Shown here piece after piece: positions 17,656 to 26,599 of a stretch of 64,000 nt of DNA; position 1 is the first letter of the stretch, and each line of letters opens with the position of its first letter. A model generated the notes under the pieces. The model was not told the DNA's origin and did no database searches. It saw nothing but the letters and a program-made list of their open reading frames with translations. The stretch is taken from assembly GCA_902363135.1 (NCBI GenBank), contig CABIZF010000001.1:558001-622000 (forward strand), written 5' to 3'. The stretch is from Lachnospiraceae bacterium. GTDB taxonomy: Bacteria; Bacillota; Clostridia; Lachnospirales; Lachnospiraceae. Made by a program: the position numbers and the translations under genes.

Positions 17656-18417
17656 ATGAAATCAATTTCAGAGATAAAACGGGAATTTGAACAGGCAGGC
17701 GAGCTGGAGCTTCCTGCGCTATTTGCTCAGTATGAGTCAGATGCCCGCAACGGGGTGACAGCGTTGATTGTGCGTTACCGGAAGCAGCTTGCAAAGCTGT
17801 CTGCAGAGCGGGAACGCCTTGAGAAGATGCGTTGCTATGAGCATCAGTATGAGCAGCAGGGACTGGTGTGCGGAATTGATGAAGCGGGCCGAGGTCCTCT
17901 GGCAGGTCCGGTTGTGGCGGCAGCAGTGATTCTTCCGAAAAACTGTGAGATTTTGTATCTGAACGATTCAAAGCAGCTGACGGAAAAGCGCAGAGAGGCT
18001 ATGTTTGATGAGATCAAAGATAAGGCAGTTGCTTATGGCATCGGAATGGCGAGTCCGGCACGGATTGATGAGATCAATATCCTGCAGGCAACCTATGAGG
18101 CGATGCGGCAGGCGATTGCTCAGCTGAATCCGCAGCCCCAGGTGTTGCTCAATGATGCGGTGCGGATTCCCGGGGTTGCATTACAGCAGGTACCGATCAT
18201 CAAAGGAGATGCGAAGAGCCTTTCGATCGCGGCGGCGAGCGTGCTTGCCAAGGTGACGAGAGATCGGTTGATGCGGGAATATGATGCACTCATGCCGGAA
18301 TATGGGTTTGCATCCAATAAGGGCTATGGCAGTGCGGCACATATTGAGGCATTACAGCAGTACGGGCCGACGCCGATTCACCGCAGAAGCTTTATAGGAA
18401 ATTTTATACCACAGTAA
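17656..18417 (+). CDS. rnhB: Ribonuclease HII
   Basis: 253 residues. Removes RNA from RNA-DNA hybrids and single ribonucleotides from DNA. Active site begins in [15 protein letters not shown], and a second acidic cluster lies around [10 protein letters not shown]. The ~70-residue N-terminal extension is the form typical of Firmicutes. Start at 17656 has AGCAGGAGG 6 bases upstream; a TTG at 17620 lacks one. Confidence 0.95.
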   Translation: MKSISEIKREFEQAGELELPALFAQYESDARNGVTALIVRYRKQLAKLSAERERLEKMRCYEHQYEQQGLVCGIDEAGRGPLAGPVVAAAVILPKNCEILYLNDSKQLTEKRREAMFDEIKDKAVAYGIGMASPARIDEINILQATYEAMRQAIAQLNPQPQVLLNDAVRIPGVALQQVPIIKGDAKSLSIAAASVLAKVTRDRLMREYDALMPEYGFASNKGYGSAAHIEALQQYGPTPIHRRSFIGNFIPQ

Positions 18418-18445
18418 TTCGGTGGGGAGAGAGCCGGAATGAGCT

Positions 18446-18799
18446 GTGAATAGACGAAAAACAGGAACATTTTATGAAAAACAGGCAGCGAGATATCTGG
18501 AGAGCCGGGGATATGAGATTCTGTGGCACAGTTACCGCTGCCGTTTTGGCGAGATAGATCTGGTAGCACGCGACGGCGCCTATCTGGTTTTTGTAGAGGT
18601 GAAGTACCGGAGTGGACGCGCGATGGGAGAAGGAAGCTGTGCGGTAGATGCACGAAAGCAGCGCAGGATTTGCTCTACTGCAGCCTGGTATCTTATGGAA
18701 TATCATTTGCCGGCGACGACACCGTGTCGGTTCGACGTGGTGTCTGTGGATGGAGAGGAGATTTCGCTGATTCAGGATGCATTTGCATATAGAAATTGA
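18446..18799 (+). CDS. YraN/UPF0102 family endonuclease-like protein
   Basis: 117 residues with the restriction-endonuclease-like core E-D-V-E-K: GEIDLVARDGAYLVFVEVKYR. Function is not established for the family, but it is usually next to rnhB and suspected in DNA processing. GTG start at 18446; the ATG at 18439 in another frame stops after four codons. Confidence 0.85.
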   Translation: MNRRKTGTFYEKQAARYLESRGYEILWHSYRCRFGEIDLVARDGAYLVFVEVKYRSGRAMGEGSCAVDARKQRRICSTAAWYLMEYHLPATTPCRFDVVSVDGEEISLIQDAFAYRN

Positions 18800-18816
18800 A
18801 CGCAGGAGGAATATAA

Positions 18817-19665
18817 ATGGAATGGAAACGGAAGCCGGGAACATGGCAGATGACGGAGCATACAAAGAAGGGTGTGTGCTATGTGTCGTTCCCGTTGCTG
18901 GATGCAGAGCGGGGCTTTGTGCATGGCTTCAGCACCCGGATCGGCGGTGTCAGCGAGGGGGATTTATCGTCGATGAACCTCAGCTTTACAAGGGGAGATG
19001 ATCCGGAACGTGTGCGGGAGAACTACCGGAGGATCGCAGCGGCGGTCGGGTTTGAGACGGATCGGCTTGTGTTCACGCATCAGACACATACGAATCATGT
19101 GCGTGTTGTGACAGAGGCAGATGCAGGAAAAGGCTTTGTGCGGGAACGGGATTATACCGATGTGGATGGTCTTGTGACAGATGTACCGCAGCTGGTGCTT
19201 ACGACTTTTTATGCAGACTGTGTGCCGCTGTTTTTCATAGACCCGATACACAAGGCAATCGGTCTGTCTCATTCAGGCTGGCGCGGCACAGTCAGTGATA
19301 TCGCTGCGGCCACAGTGAGGACGATGCAAGGGGAATACGGCAGCAGACCGGAAGATCTGCTTGTCGGAATCGGCCCGTCAATTTGTCAGGACTGCTATGA
19401 GGTGAGCGAGGATGTGGTCGAAAAATTCCGGGCATCCTATGAAGAGAAGCTCTGGATGTGGCTGTACCGGGAAAAAGGAAATGGAAAATATGAGTTAAAT
19501 TTGTGGGAAGCCTGTCGTCAGAATCTATTGCGCGCCGGGGTACTTCCGGATCGGATCGAGGTGACAGATTTGTGTACCTGCTGTAACCCTCAGATCTTTT
19601 TCTCACATCGTGCTTCCGGCGGAAAACGAGGAAACCTTGCCGGATTTTTGATGATCAGGGAATAA
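18817..19665 (+). CDS. pgeF: Peptidoglycan editing factor PgeF (YfiH/laccase domain)
   Basis: 282 residues. Zinc-site residues are visible in FTHQTHTNHV, TFYADCVPLFF and SHSGWRGT. In other bacteria the family removes L-Ser wrongly inserted in peptidoglycan precursors and has purine-nucleoside phosphorylase activity. CAGGAGG precedes the ATG by 9 bases. It stands last in the rnhB-yraN-pgeF run; the next gene has its own promoter. Confidence 0.9.
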   Translation: MEWKRKPGTWQMTEHTKKGVCYVSFPLLDAERGFVHGFSTRIGGVSEGDLSSMNLSFTRGDDPERVRENYRRIAAAVGFETDRLVFTHQTHTNHVRVVTEADAGKGFVRERDYTDVDGLVTDVPQLVLTTFYADCVPLFFIDPIHKAIGLSHSGWRGTVSDIAAATVRTMQGEYGSRPEDLLVGIGPSICQDCYEVSEDVVEKFRASYEEKLWMWLYREKGNGKYELNLWEACRQNLLRAGVLPDRIEVTDLCTCCNPQIFFSHRASGGKRGNLAGFLMIRE

Positions 19666-19690
19666 TTTACGACATTTTCAGCCAATTTTC

Positions 19691-19719
19691 TTGACGTGGA
19701 TTTTACAAAATGTTATAAA
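19691..19719 (+). promoter_or_regulatory. Sigma-A promoter for prs
   Basis: TTGACG (19691-19696), 17-base spacer, TATAAA (19714-19719), about 35 bases before the prs start codon. Confidence 0.78.
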
Positions 19720-19755
19720 AGAGAAGAATAAAACAGAACGGAGGACACCTAGTCT

Positions 19756-20943
19756 ATGTCTGAGTATGATAATCTGGAAAATATTTTGCCGGTTGGACCG
19801 CTGAAAATCGCGGCGCTGGAGGGTTGCCGTGAATTTGGAAAGACGGTAGACGGATACCTGACGAAGTCCCGTCAGGACGCAGTGAAGAAACACCCGTCGC
19901 TTGCAAAGCTTCCGGGCTATGTGGAAGATTCTTATCTTTTGAGCTGCAGCTGTCCGCGCTTTGGTACCGGTGAGGGAAAAGGACAGATCCATGATTCCGT
20001 TCGTGGCGCGGATCTGTATATTCTCGTGGATGTGTGCAATTACAGTCTGACCTATAAGGTTTGCGGTTTTGAGAACCATATGTCCCCGGACAACCATTTT
20101 CAGGATTTGAAGCGTATCATTTCTGCGGCGACCGGAAAGGCAAAACGGATCAGCGTTGTGATGCCGTTCCTTTATGAAGGCCGTCAGCACAAGCGCACGA
20201 AGCGTGAGTCTCTGGATTGCTCGCTGGCACTGCAGGAGCTTGTCGATATGGGTGTGTCGAATATCATCACGTTTGATGCACATGACCCGAGAGTCCAGAA
20301 TGCAATCCCGCTGAGCGGTTTCGATTCCTTTATGCCGACGTACCAGTTTTTAAAAGCGCTGGTCGATACCGTGCCGGATTTCAGGATAGATAATGATCAT
20401 TTGATGGTCATCAGCCCGGACGAGGGCGCGATGAGCAGAGCAGTCTATTTTTCCAGTATTCTTGGTGTGGATATGGGTATGTTCTACAAGCGCAGAGACT
20501 ATTCGACAGTCATAAATGGCCGAAATCCGATTGTGGCACATGAATTCCTCGGTGATTCTGTGGAAGGTAAAGATGTCATTATCGTAGATGATATGATTTC
20601 CTCCGGGGATAGTATGCTGGATGTGGCAAAGCAGGTCAAAAGCCGTGGGGCGAAAAGGGTATTTGTATGTACGACCTTCGGCCTGTTTACGGACGGGCTG
20701 GAGAAGTTCGACGAGTACTATGAGAAGGGCTACATTACGAAGGTACTGACGACGAATCTGAACTACCGGGATCCGGAGCTGCTTTCCAGACCATATTATG
20801 CGGAGGCAGATATGACCCGCTTCCTTGCAATGATTCTGGAGCATTTGAATCATGACGTTACTTTAAGTACACTGGAGTCTCCGACAAATAAGATCAATGA
20901 TCTGCTCGGGACGATGCGTGTGCTTCATTCGGGCAAAAACTGA
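19756..20943 (+). CDS. prs: Divergent ribose-phosphate pyrophosphokinase (PRPP synthetase)
   Basis: 395 residues, about 80 longer than the usual ~315-residue enzyme. The PRPP-binding loop DVIIVDDMISSGDSM and the flexible-loop start YKRRDYST are recognisable, and DAHDPRVQ stands where classical enzymes have DLHxxQIQ. The extra length is mainly N-terminal (about 60 residues before SCSCPRFGTGEGKGQI). It makes PRPP for nucleotides, His and Trp. Monocistronic, with its own promoter and terminator. The variant is common in gut clostridia as far as I recall. Confidence 0.87.
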   Translation: MSEYDNLENILPVGPLKIAALEGCREFGKTVDGYLTKSRQDAVKKHPSLAKLPGYVEDSYLLSCSCPRFGTGEGKGQIHDSVRGADLYILVDVCNYSLTYKVCGFENHMSPDNHFQDLKRIISAATGKAKRISVVMPFLYEGRQHKRTKRESLDCSLALQELVDMGVSNIITFDAHDPRVQNAIPLSGFDSFMPTYQFLKALVDTVPDFRIDNDHLMVISPDEGAMSRAVYFSSILGVDMGMFYKRRDYSTVINGRNPIVAHEFLGDSVEGKDVIIVDDMISSGDSMLDVAKQVKSRGAKRVFVCTTFGLFTDGLEKFDEYYEKGYITKVLTTNLNYRDPELLSRPYYAEADMTRFLAMILEHLNHDVTLSTLESPTNKINDLLGTMRVLHSGKN

Positions 20944-20948
20944 TACAT

Positions 20949-20988
20949 GGAAGCTGCCGTAAAAGGAATGTGCGGCAGCTTCCTTTTT
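20949..20988 (+). terminator. Intrinsic terminator after prs
   Basis: GGAAGCTGCCG (20949-20959) pairs perfectly with CGGCAGCTTCC (20973-20983), followed by TTTTT. Confidence 0.93.
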
Positions 20989-21041
20989 AACCGAATGCAG
21001 AACGTCTGAAAAAGAACAGAAATGGATTTAAAGATATAGAT

Positions 21042-22361
21042 ATGAAGAAAAATTTTGAACATAAAATCAGCCGTGTGCTTCCGGAAAGCATTGCGGAGGA
21101 GCTGGAGATTGAGCCGGGAGATGTGCTTCTTGCGGTAAATGACCAGCCGATTGAAGATGTATTTGACTATCACTATTATACAAATGAAGAGTATCTGACT
21201 GTGCTCATCCGAAAGCCGGATGGGGAAGAGTGGGAGCTGGAGATTGAAAAGGAATTTGAGGAGGATCTCGGGATTGAGTTTGAGAGCTCACTCATGGATG
21301 AGTATCGATCCTGCCGGAATAAGTGTATTTTCTGCTTTATTGACCAGATGCCGCCTGGAATGCGTAAGACCCTCTACTTTAAAGATGACGATTCCAGATT
21401 GTCTTTCCTGCAGGGGAATTATGTGACGCTGACAAATATGAGTGACCACGATATTGATCGTATCATCCGTTATCATCTCGGACCGATCAATATCTCCTTT
21501 CAGACGACGAATCCAAAGCTGCGCTGTAAAATGCTCAACAACCGCTTTGCGGGTGATGTGTTTCCAAAGATTCGGCGGCTGGCAGATGCGGGGATCGAGA
21601 TGAACGGACAGATCGTGCTCTGCCGTGGGGTCAATGACAAAGAGGAGCTGGAGCGCTCAATCCGGGATATGGCAACCTATCTGCCAAGCCTTAGGTCGGT
21701 CTCTGTCGTGCCGGTCGGTCTTTCGAAGTACAGGGATGGCTTATATCCGCTGGAACCGTTTGATGCGGCTTCGGCTGCAGAAGTGATCGATACGATTGAG
21801 GCATGGCAGAAAAAGATTTATCCGGTTCATGGTGTACATTTCATCCATGCATCGGATGAATGGTATTTGCTGGCAAATCGCCCGCTTCCGGAAGAAGAAC
21901 GGTATGACGGTTATCTGCAGCTGGAAAACGGCGTTGGTATGCTGCGCCTGCTCTATGAGGAAGTAAAGGCGGAAGTGGAGACGATGGAGATGGATGCATC
22001 CCGGCATCGCGTCCTGTCTCTGGCAACCGGAAGACTCGCTGCACCGTATATGGAAAAGCTTGGCGCGATGATTCGGGAGAAGCTGCCAAATCTGACGCTT
22101 CAGGTGTACGAGATCAGAAACGATTTTTTCGGAGAGCGCATTACAGTATCCGGACTCATCACCGCACGGGATCTGATTGCCCAGCTGAAGGGACAAGAAC
22201 TCGGCGAAGAGCTGCTTCTTCCGTGCAATATGCTGCGCAGTGGTGAGGATGTATTTTTGGATGATCTCACTGTGGCGGATGTGGAAAAGGCTTTACAAAC
22301 GAAACTTCGTATTGTAGAATCAGACGGATGTGATTTTGTCCGCGCAGTGAGCGGAAGGTAA
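21042..22361 (+). CDS. DUF512 protein: PDZ-like plus radical-SAM-like iron-sulfur domain
   Basis: 439 residues. N-terminal PDZ-like segment (about residues 8-60, IEPGDVLLAVNDQPIEDV), then a cysteine motif CRNKCIFCFIDQMPPGMR (C-x3-C-x2-C) as in radical SAM proteins, and the C-terminal DUF512 region ending in DGCDFVRAV. The family is conserved in clostridia and cyanobacteria, very often next to der as here, but its reaction is unknown. No clear ribosome binding site of the strong type; the ATG at 21042 fits the family N-terminus. Confidence 0.85.
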   Translation: MKKNFEHKISRVLPESIAEELEIEPGDVLLAVNDQPIEDVFDYHYYTNEEYLTVLIRKPDGEEWELEIEKEFEEDLGIEFESSLMDEYRSCRNKCIFCFIDQMPPGMRKTLYFKDDDSRLSFLQGNYVTLTNMSDHDIDRIIRYHLGPINISFQTTNPKLRCKMLNNRFAGDVFPKIRRLADAGIEMNGQIVLCRGVNDKEELERSIRDMATYLPSLRSVSVVPVGLSKYRDGLYPLEPFDAASAAEVIDTIEAWQKKIYPVHGVHFIHASDEWYLLANRPLPEEERYDGYLQLENGVGMLRLLYEEVKAEVETMEMDASRHRVLSLATGRLAAPYMEKLGAMIREKLPNLTLQVYEIRNDFFGERITVSGLITARDLIAQLKGQELGEELLLPCNMLRSGEDVFLDDLTVADVEKALQTKLRIVESDGCDFVRAVSGR

Positions 22362-22420
22362 GAGGTGCGCCCGGATCAATTCCGGGCGTATGGGAAATGG
22401 AAAAGGAGGACATGAGATAG

Positions 22421-23752
22421 ATGAGTAGACCGATTGTAGCGATTGTGGGGCGTCCGAATGTCGGAAAGTCGACATTGTTTAATGCGCTCGCAGGCGAGAA
22501 CATTTCGATTGTAAAAGATACTCCGGGCGTGACACGCGACCGGATCTATGCCGATGTCGAGTGGCTGAATGTCAATTTTACCTTGATCGATACCGGTGGA
22601 ATTGAGCCGGACAGCAGCGATATCATTTTATCCCAGATGCGGGACCAGGCGCAGATTGCGATCGATACAGCAGATGTTATTATGTTTATGGTAGACTGCA
22701 AGCAGGGATTGGTCGATGCAGATGCGAAGGTGGCGGACATGCTGCGGCGGTCCCATAAGCCGGTTGTACTTGTTGTTAATAAAGTGGACAATTTTGAGAA
22801 GAGCATGGCAGATGTCTATGAATTTTATAACCTCGGTATCGGTGATCCGTATCCGATCTCCGCGAGCAACAAGCTTGGCATCGGTGATATGCTCGACCAT
22901 GTGATTGCCTGCTTTGATGAGGGCATGGGCGAGGAAGGAGAAGATGAGCGTCCGCGGATCGCGATCGTCGGAAAGCCGAATGTCGGAAAATCTTCTCTGA
23001 TCAATAAGATTCTCGGAGAGAAGCGGCTGATCGTTTCTGATATTGCGGGAACGACCCGTGATGCGGTCGATACGGTCGTAAAGTGGAATGGCAGCGAATA
23101 TGTATTTATTGATACGGCAGGTCTGCGCCGCAAGAGTAAGATCAAAGAGGAGCTGGAACGCTACAGTATCATCCGTACCGTTTCAGCGGTAGACCGGGCT
23201 GATGTCGTAGTGCTGCTGATTGATGCAATCGAGGGCGTGACCGAGCAGGATGCAAAGATCGCCGGTATCGCACATGACAGAGGAAAAGGTATCGTCATTG
23301 CAGTGAATAAATGGGATGCAATCGAAAAGGACGACAAGACGATCTACAAGTATACGCAGGATGTGCGCCAGACGCTCTCCTATATGCCATATGCTGAGAT
23401 CCTTTTTATTTCCGCAGAGACCGGACAGCGTGTGCCAAAGCTCTTTGAGACGATTGATATGGTTATCCAGAACCAGTCGATGCGCGTGGCGACCGGTGTG
23501 CTGAATGAAATTATGGCAGAGGCTGTGGCCCTGCAGCAGCCGCCTTCCGATAAGGGTAAGCGTCTGAGGCTTTACTACATTACGCAGGTAGCGGTGAAGC
23601 CGCCGACATTTGTCATTTTCGTTAACGACAAGGAACTGATGCATTTCTCCTACACAAGATATCTGGAAAATAAGATCCGGGATACGTTCGGCTTTAAGGG
23701 AACCTCTTTGAAATTTATCATTCGGGAGCGGAAGGAGAAAGACGCGAAATAG
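22421..23752 (+). CDS. der: GTPase Der (EngA)
   Basis: 443 residues with two tandem GTPase domains, [14 protein letters not shown] near the N-terminus and [14 protein letters not shown] around residue 186, each with DTGG/DTAG and NKVD/NKWD motifs, then the KH-like C-terminal domain. Essential for 50S assembly. AAAAGGAGG lies 10 bases upstream. Confidence 0.97.
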   Translation: MSRPIVAIVGRPNVGKSTLFNALAGENISIVKDTPGVTRDRIYADVEWLNVNFTLIDTGGIEPDSSDIILSQMRDQAQIAIDTADVIMFMVDCKQGLVDADAKVADMLRRSHKPVVLVVNKVDNFEKSMADVYEFYNLGIGDPYPISASNKLGIGDMLDHVIACFDEGMGEEGEDERPRIAIVGKPNVGKSSLINKILGEKRLIVSDIAGTTRDAVDTVVKWNGSEYVFIDTAGLRRKSKIKEELERYSIIRTVSAVDRADVVVLLIDAIEGVTEQDAKIAGIAHDRGKGIVIAVNKWDAIEKDDKTIYKYTQDVRQTLSYMPYAEILFISAETGQRVPKLFETIDMVIQNQSMRVATGVLNEIMAEAVALQQPPSDKGKRLRLYYITQVAVKPPTFVIFVNDKELMHFSYTRYLENKIRDTFGFKGTSLKFIIRERKEKDAK

Positions 23753-23753
23753 C

Positions 23754-24398
23754 ATGGAACGGTTAATTTGTATTATCATAGGCTATGTATTTGGTCTGTT
23801 TCAGACCAGCTATATTTACGGAAGGCTGCATGGGATCGACATCCGTAAATGCGGGAGCGGCAATGCGGGGACAACGAACATGCTCCGTACGCTCGGAACG
23901 AAGGCAGGAGCAATCACGCTGCTCGGTGATGCGTTTAAGTGTGTGATCGCTGTACTTGTTGTACGTATGCTTTTTGCCGGAAAATATCCGGATATGCTGC
24001 CGCTGCTGTCGATCTATACGGCAGCTGGTGTCGTGCTTGGGCACAATTTCCCGTTTTACATGAATTTCAAGGGTGGAAAAGGTATCGCAGCGACCGCAGG
24101 ACTGATTCTTTCTATGAGCTGGCAGATGACATTGCTCGGTATACTCACATTCGGGACAGCAGTGGCACTGACCCACTATGTGTCGCTTGGCTCACTGCTT
24201 GTTTATATCGGCTTTCTGATCGAGCTGATTGTGTTTGGGCAGAATGGAATGTTCGGTATGTCACAGGCATATTTAAATGAGATGTATATTGTGGCGGTTT
24301 TACTGACAGCGCTTGCATTTTTTATGCATCGGGCCAATATTGTCCGGCTGGTACATGGGACAGAACGAAAGACGTATCTGTTTCGCCATAAGAAATAA
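23754..24398 (+). CDS. plsY: Glycerol-3-phosphate acyltransferase PlsY
   Basis: 214-residue multi-pass membrane enzyme that transfers acyl groups from acyl-phosphate to glycerol-3-phosphate. The family motifs GSGNAGTTNMLRTLG and GHNFPFYMNFKGGKGIA are clear. It starts 1 base after the der stop codon, so it is translationally coupled. gpsA, which makes its substrate, is next. Confidence 0.95.
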   Translation: MERLICIIIGYVFGLFQTSYIYGRLHGIDIRKCGSGNAGTTNMLRTLGTKAGAITLLGDAFKCVIAVLVVRMLFAGKYPDMLPLLSIYTAAGVVLGHNFPFYMNFKGGKGIAATAGLILSMSWQMTLLGILTFGTAVALTHYVSLGSLLVYIGFLIELIVFGQNGMFGMSQAYLNEMYIVAVLLTALAFFMHRANIVRLVHGTERKTYLFRHKK

Positions 24399-24435
24399 CC
24401 GGCATTATGCAGGTGCAGACGGCCTTAGAGATTTT

Positions 24436-24466
24436 GATCTTTTGACCCTGGTATCATCATTATTAC
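24436..24466 (+). repeat. Fragment of the MITE-like repeat, 5' of gpsA
   Basis: GATCTTTTGACCCTGGTAT followed by CATCATT matches one end of the MITE-like element, compared with the complement of 8954-8982. The corresponding other end lies just after gpsA. Confidence 0.55.
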
Positions 24467-24486
24467 ATTATGGAGGGCGGAGAAGA

Positions 24487-25506
24487 ATGGAAAAAATAGG
24501 TGTAATCGGAGCGGGCAGCTGGGGAACTGCGCTTGCAATCCTGTTAAATGAAAATGGAAATGATGTAACCTTGTGGTCGCACCGTGCAGAAGAGGCTGCG
24601 AAGGTTCAGAAGGACCGGGAGATTTCCAAGCTTCCGGGGATTCATATTCCGGAGAGCATTGCAGTGACCGCAGACCTTGCAGAGACGGTGCGTGGGAAAA
24701 AGGTGCTTGTGCTCGTTGTGCCGTCAAAGGCAGTGCGTGAGACGGCGGAAAAAATGCGTGAGTATGTGGAGCCGGGAGCTGTGATTGTCAGCGCTGTGAA
24801 GGGCATTGAAGAGGGGACGCTTTTTACAATGACCGATATCATAGAAGAAGTGATTCCGCAGGCAGAGACAGCGGCACTTTCCGGCCCGAGCCATGCAGAG
24901 GAGGTCGCACGCCTCTTGCCGACGGCATGTGTCATCGGTGCGCATACAGAAGAGACGGCACGTTTTCTGCAGAAGCTCTTTATGAGCGCGGTGTTTCGTG
25001 TGTACATCAGCGCGGACATGCTCGGCATTGAGCTTGGCGGCGCCCTGAAAAATGTCATTGCACTGGCGGCCGGAATTGCAGATGGCATGGGGTATGGCGA
25101 CAATGCGAAGGCGGCTCTCATTACGCGCGGAATCGTAGAAATTGCGCGGCTTGGTATGAAAATGGGTGGGCGGCTCGAGACATTTTCCGGTCTGACCGGC
25201 ATTGGAGATCTGATCGTGACGTGTGCGAGCATGCACAGCCGCAACCGCAGAGCCGGCATCCTGATGGGACAGGGCAAAACGATGGAAGAGGCTATGCAGG
25301 AGGTTAATATGGTCGTCGAGGGCGTCTATTCCGCAAAGGCGGCGATGGAGCTGGCAAAGAAATATGATACAGAGCTGCCGATCATTGAGCAGGTCAATCA
25401 GATTCTCTTTGAGGGGAAAGACCCGAAGGAAGCAGTCAGCAATCTGATGCTAAGGGACTCGAACACCGAGAATTCCCTCATTCCGTGGCCGGGACAGAGA
25501 AATTAA
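24487..25506 (+). CDS. gpsA: NAD(P)-dependent glycerol-3-phosphate dehydrogenase
   Basis: 339 residues. Makes sn-glycerol-3-phosphate from dihydroxyacetone phosphate for phospholipids. Rossmann loop GAGSWGTALA, AVKGIE, LSGPSHAEEVA, the catalytic Lys region GALKNVIALAAG and TGIGDLIVTC are present. Start at 24487 has TGGAGGG 9 bases upstream; a longer frame from 24313 runs into plsY and lacks a ribosome binding site. Confidence 0.96.
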   Translation: MEKIGVIGAGSWGTALAILLNENGNDVTLWSHRAEEAAKVQKDREISKLPGIHIPESIAVTADLAETVRGKKVLVLVVPSKAVRETAEKMREYVEPGAVIVSAVKGIEEGTLFTMTDIIEEVIPQAETAALSGPSHAEEVARLLPTACVIGAHTEETARFLQKLFMSAVFRVYISADMLGIELGGALKNVIALAAGIADGMGYGDNAKAALITRGIVEIARLGMKMGGRLETFSGLTGIGDLIVTCASMHSRNRRAGILMGQGKTMEEAMQEVNMVVEGVYSAKAAMELAKKYDTELPIIEQVNQILFEGKDPKEAVSNLMLRDSNTENSLIPWPGQRN

Positions 25507-25537
25507 ATGATGATGATTGCGAGAGTATGAAATGCGA

Positions 25538-25592
25538 AGCAATCCGTGTATCATAGGGGACAAAATACCTTGGGATTCGTAGGCATCAGTAG
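25538..25592 (+). repeat. Fragment of the MITE-like repeat, 3' of gpsA
   Basis: Contains GTATCATAGGGGACAAAAT-ACCTT and ATTCGTAGGCATCAGT, both also found at the right end of the element at 9119-9160, but in swapped order. The first block recurs inverted at 54408-54443. Confidence 0.6.
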
Positions 25593-25612
25593 TGTTAAAC
25601 CGAAAAAAATAT

Positions 25613-25686
25613 AAGCTGCAGGCGCAGCGGAGCTTTGCTGAAATATGTAAAATCAGGCAAAAATCCGTTGTGCCTGTAGCTTTTTT
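25613..25686 (+). terminator. Long-stem terminator after gpsA
   Basis: A 19-pair stem with three G-T pairs: left arm AAGCTGCAGGCGCAGCGGA (25613-25631), right arm complementary at 25664-25682, followed by a T-run to 25686. It ends the der-plsY-gpsA transcript. Confidence 0.85.
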
Positions 25687-25824
25687 AACAAACGGTGCTT
25701 TTTATGCACAATGCAGGAAAAGCATCTTTTTCGAAAAGAGAGACTGTTAAAATTGCAAAATGGCATTCGGAGTGAAAATGTCGAAGAAGCGAAAAAAAGT
25801 TCTCAAAAAAGTACAACGGACTTG

Positions 25825-25853
25825 TTGTGAAGAAAATCGAAGTATGGTATAAT
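25825..25853 (+). promoter_or_regulatory. Promoter of the Wood-Ljungdahl (acs) cluster
   Basis: TTGTGA (25825-25830), 17-base spacer, TATAAT (25848-25853). The same -35 box, spacing and -10 box, with similar flanks, appear in front of the hydrogenase operon at 47127-47155. No other strong promoter is seen until 40035. Confidence 0.75.
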
Positions 25854-25857
25854 ATGA

Positions 25858-25880
25858 CCAAATGCAAAAGAATGCATTGG
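25858..25880. promoter_or_regulatory. Dyad just downstream of the acs promoter
   Basis: CCAAATGCA (25858-25866) and TGCATTGG (25873-25880) form an 8-pair dyad with one bulged A, placed about +1 to +20 of the predicted transcript. It could be an operator or a 5' stabilising hairpin. Confidence 0.35.
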
Positions 25881-25940
25881 TATGTCAAAAAATTAACAAA
25901 ACAGTGCACGGTTTTGCGAATACAGGAAGGGAGATAGGAT

Positions 25941-26279
25941 ATGCATATCATTTACGATGAAAACGGGAATCCGGTTTCTCACGGACATGAGCATGAGCAT
26001 CACCACGATCATGAGCATCATCATGAGCATGACCATGCTGCCTGCGATGCACAGAACTGTGAGAGCGGCTGCGGCGGCTGCCAGGATAAGACCGCAGCGC
26101 TGATTGATTACATGCTCAAGCATAATGAGCATCATGCTGCTGAGCTGGATCAGCTCGCGGACAAGCTTCATGCAGAGGGCAAGGATGCTGCTGCAGATCA
26201 GATCCGCAAGGCTGTAGATGAGTTCAAAAAAGGGAATCTGTATCTGGGACTTGCGCTTGCTACCGTAAAGGAGCAGTAA
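25941..26279 (+). CDS. Histidine-rich putative nickel-binding protein
   Basis: 112 residues, no signal peptide. Residues 14-32 hold 12 histidines alternating with Glu/Asp, followed by four cysteines (C-x4-C-x3-C-x2-C). The C-terminal ~65 residues are predicted helical, with a second His cluster (KHNEHHAAEL). No enzyme domain. Its position directly before cooT and the CODH/ACS genes suggests nickel storage or delivery, as the His-rich tail of CooJ does in Rhodospirillum; there is no homology claim to CooJ itself. Zinc binding is an alternative. AGGAAGGGAGA precedes the ATG. Confidence 0.7.
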   Translation: MHIIYDENGNPVSHGHEHEHHHDHEHHHEHDHAACDAQNCESGCGGCQDKTAALIDYMLKHNEHHAAELDQLADKLHAEGKDAAADQIRKAVDEFKKGNLYLGLALATVKEQ

Positions 26280-26318
26280 GGATCGAAGCTTTGATATGGC
26301 AGACTGGAGGTGGACAAT

Positions 26319-26501
26319 ATGTGTCTGTCGACTGCATATAAAACAGACGAGCCGGACAGTATCATCATGGAATACGTCAGCAAGATCGAAGTAGACGGAA
26401 GTCTCATTACACTGACGGATGTACTCGGTGATACAAAGACGGTGGAGGGTACGATCAAGATGGTTGACCTCACCGGCGGAGTCGTCAAAATCAACTGTTA
26501 G
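26319..26501 (+). CDS. cooT: CooT-family small nickel-binding protein
   Basis: 60 residues beginning MCLSTAYK and ending VDLTGGVVKINC, the length and pattern of CooT: a small beta protein whose Cys2 helps bind nickel for CO dehydrogenase maturation. The start at 26319 has GGAGG 8 bases upstream; an in-frame GTG at 26310 would bury the conserved Met-Cys start. It stands between the His-rich gene and metF in the acs operon. Confidence 0.82.
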   Translation: MCLSTAYKTDEPDSIIMEYVSKIEVDGSLITLTDVLGDTKTVEGTIKMVDLTGGVVKINC

Positions 26502-26599
26502 GAGCAGAAGCTCCCATATACTTATGATCGACAACAACTGCATTGTGTTTTCGGCGGTTGTGCGCGATAGAAAAATTATGATGTGGAGGTAACACAACT

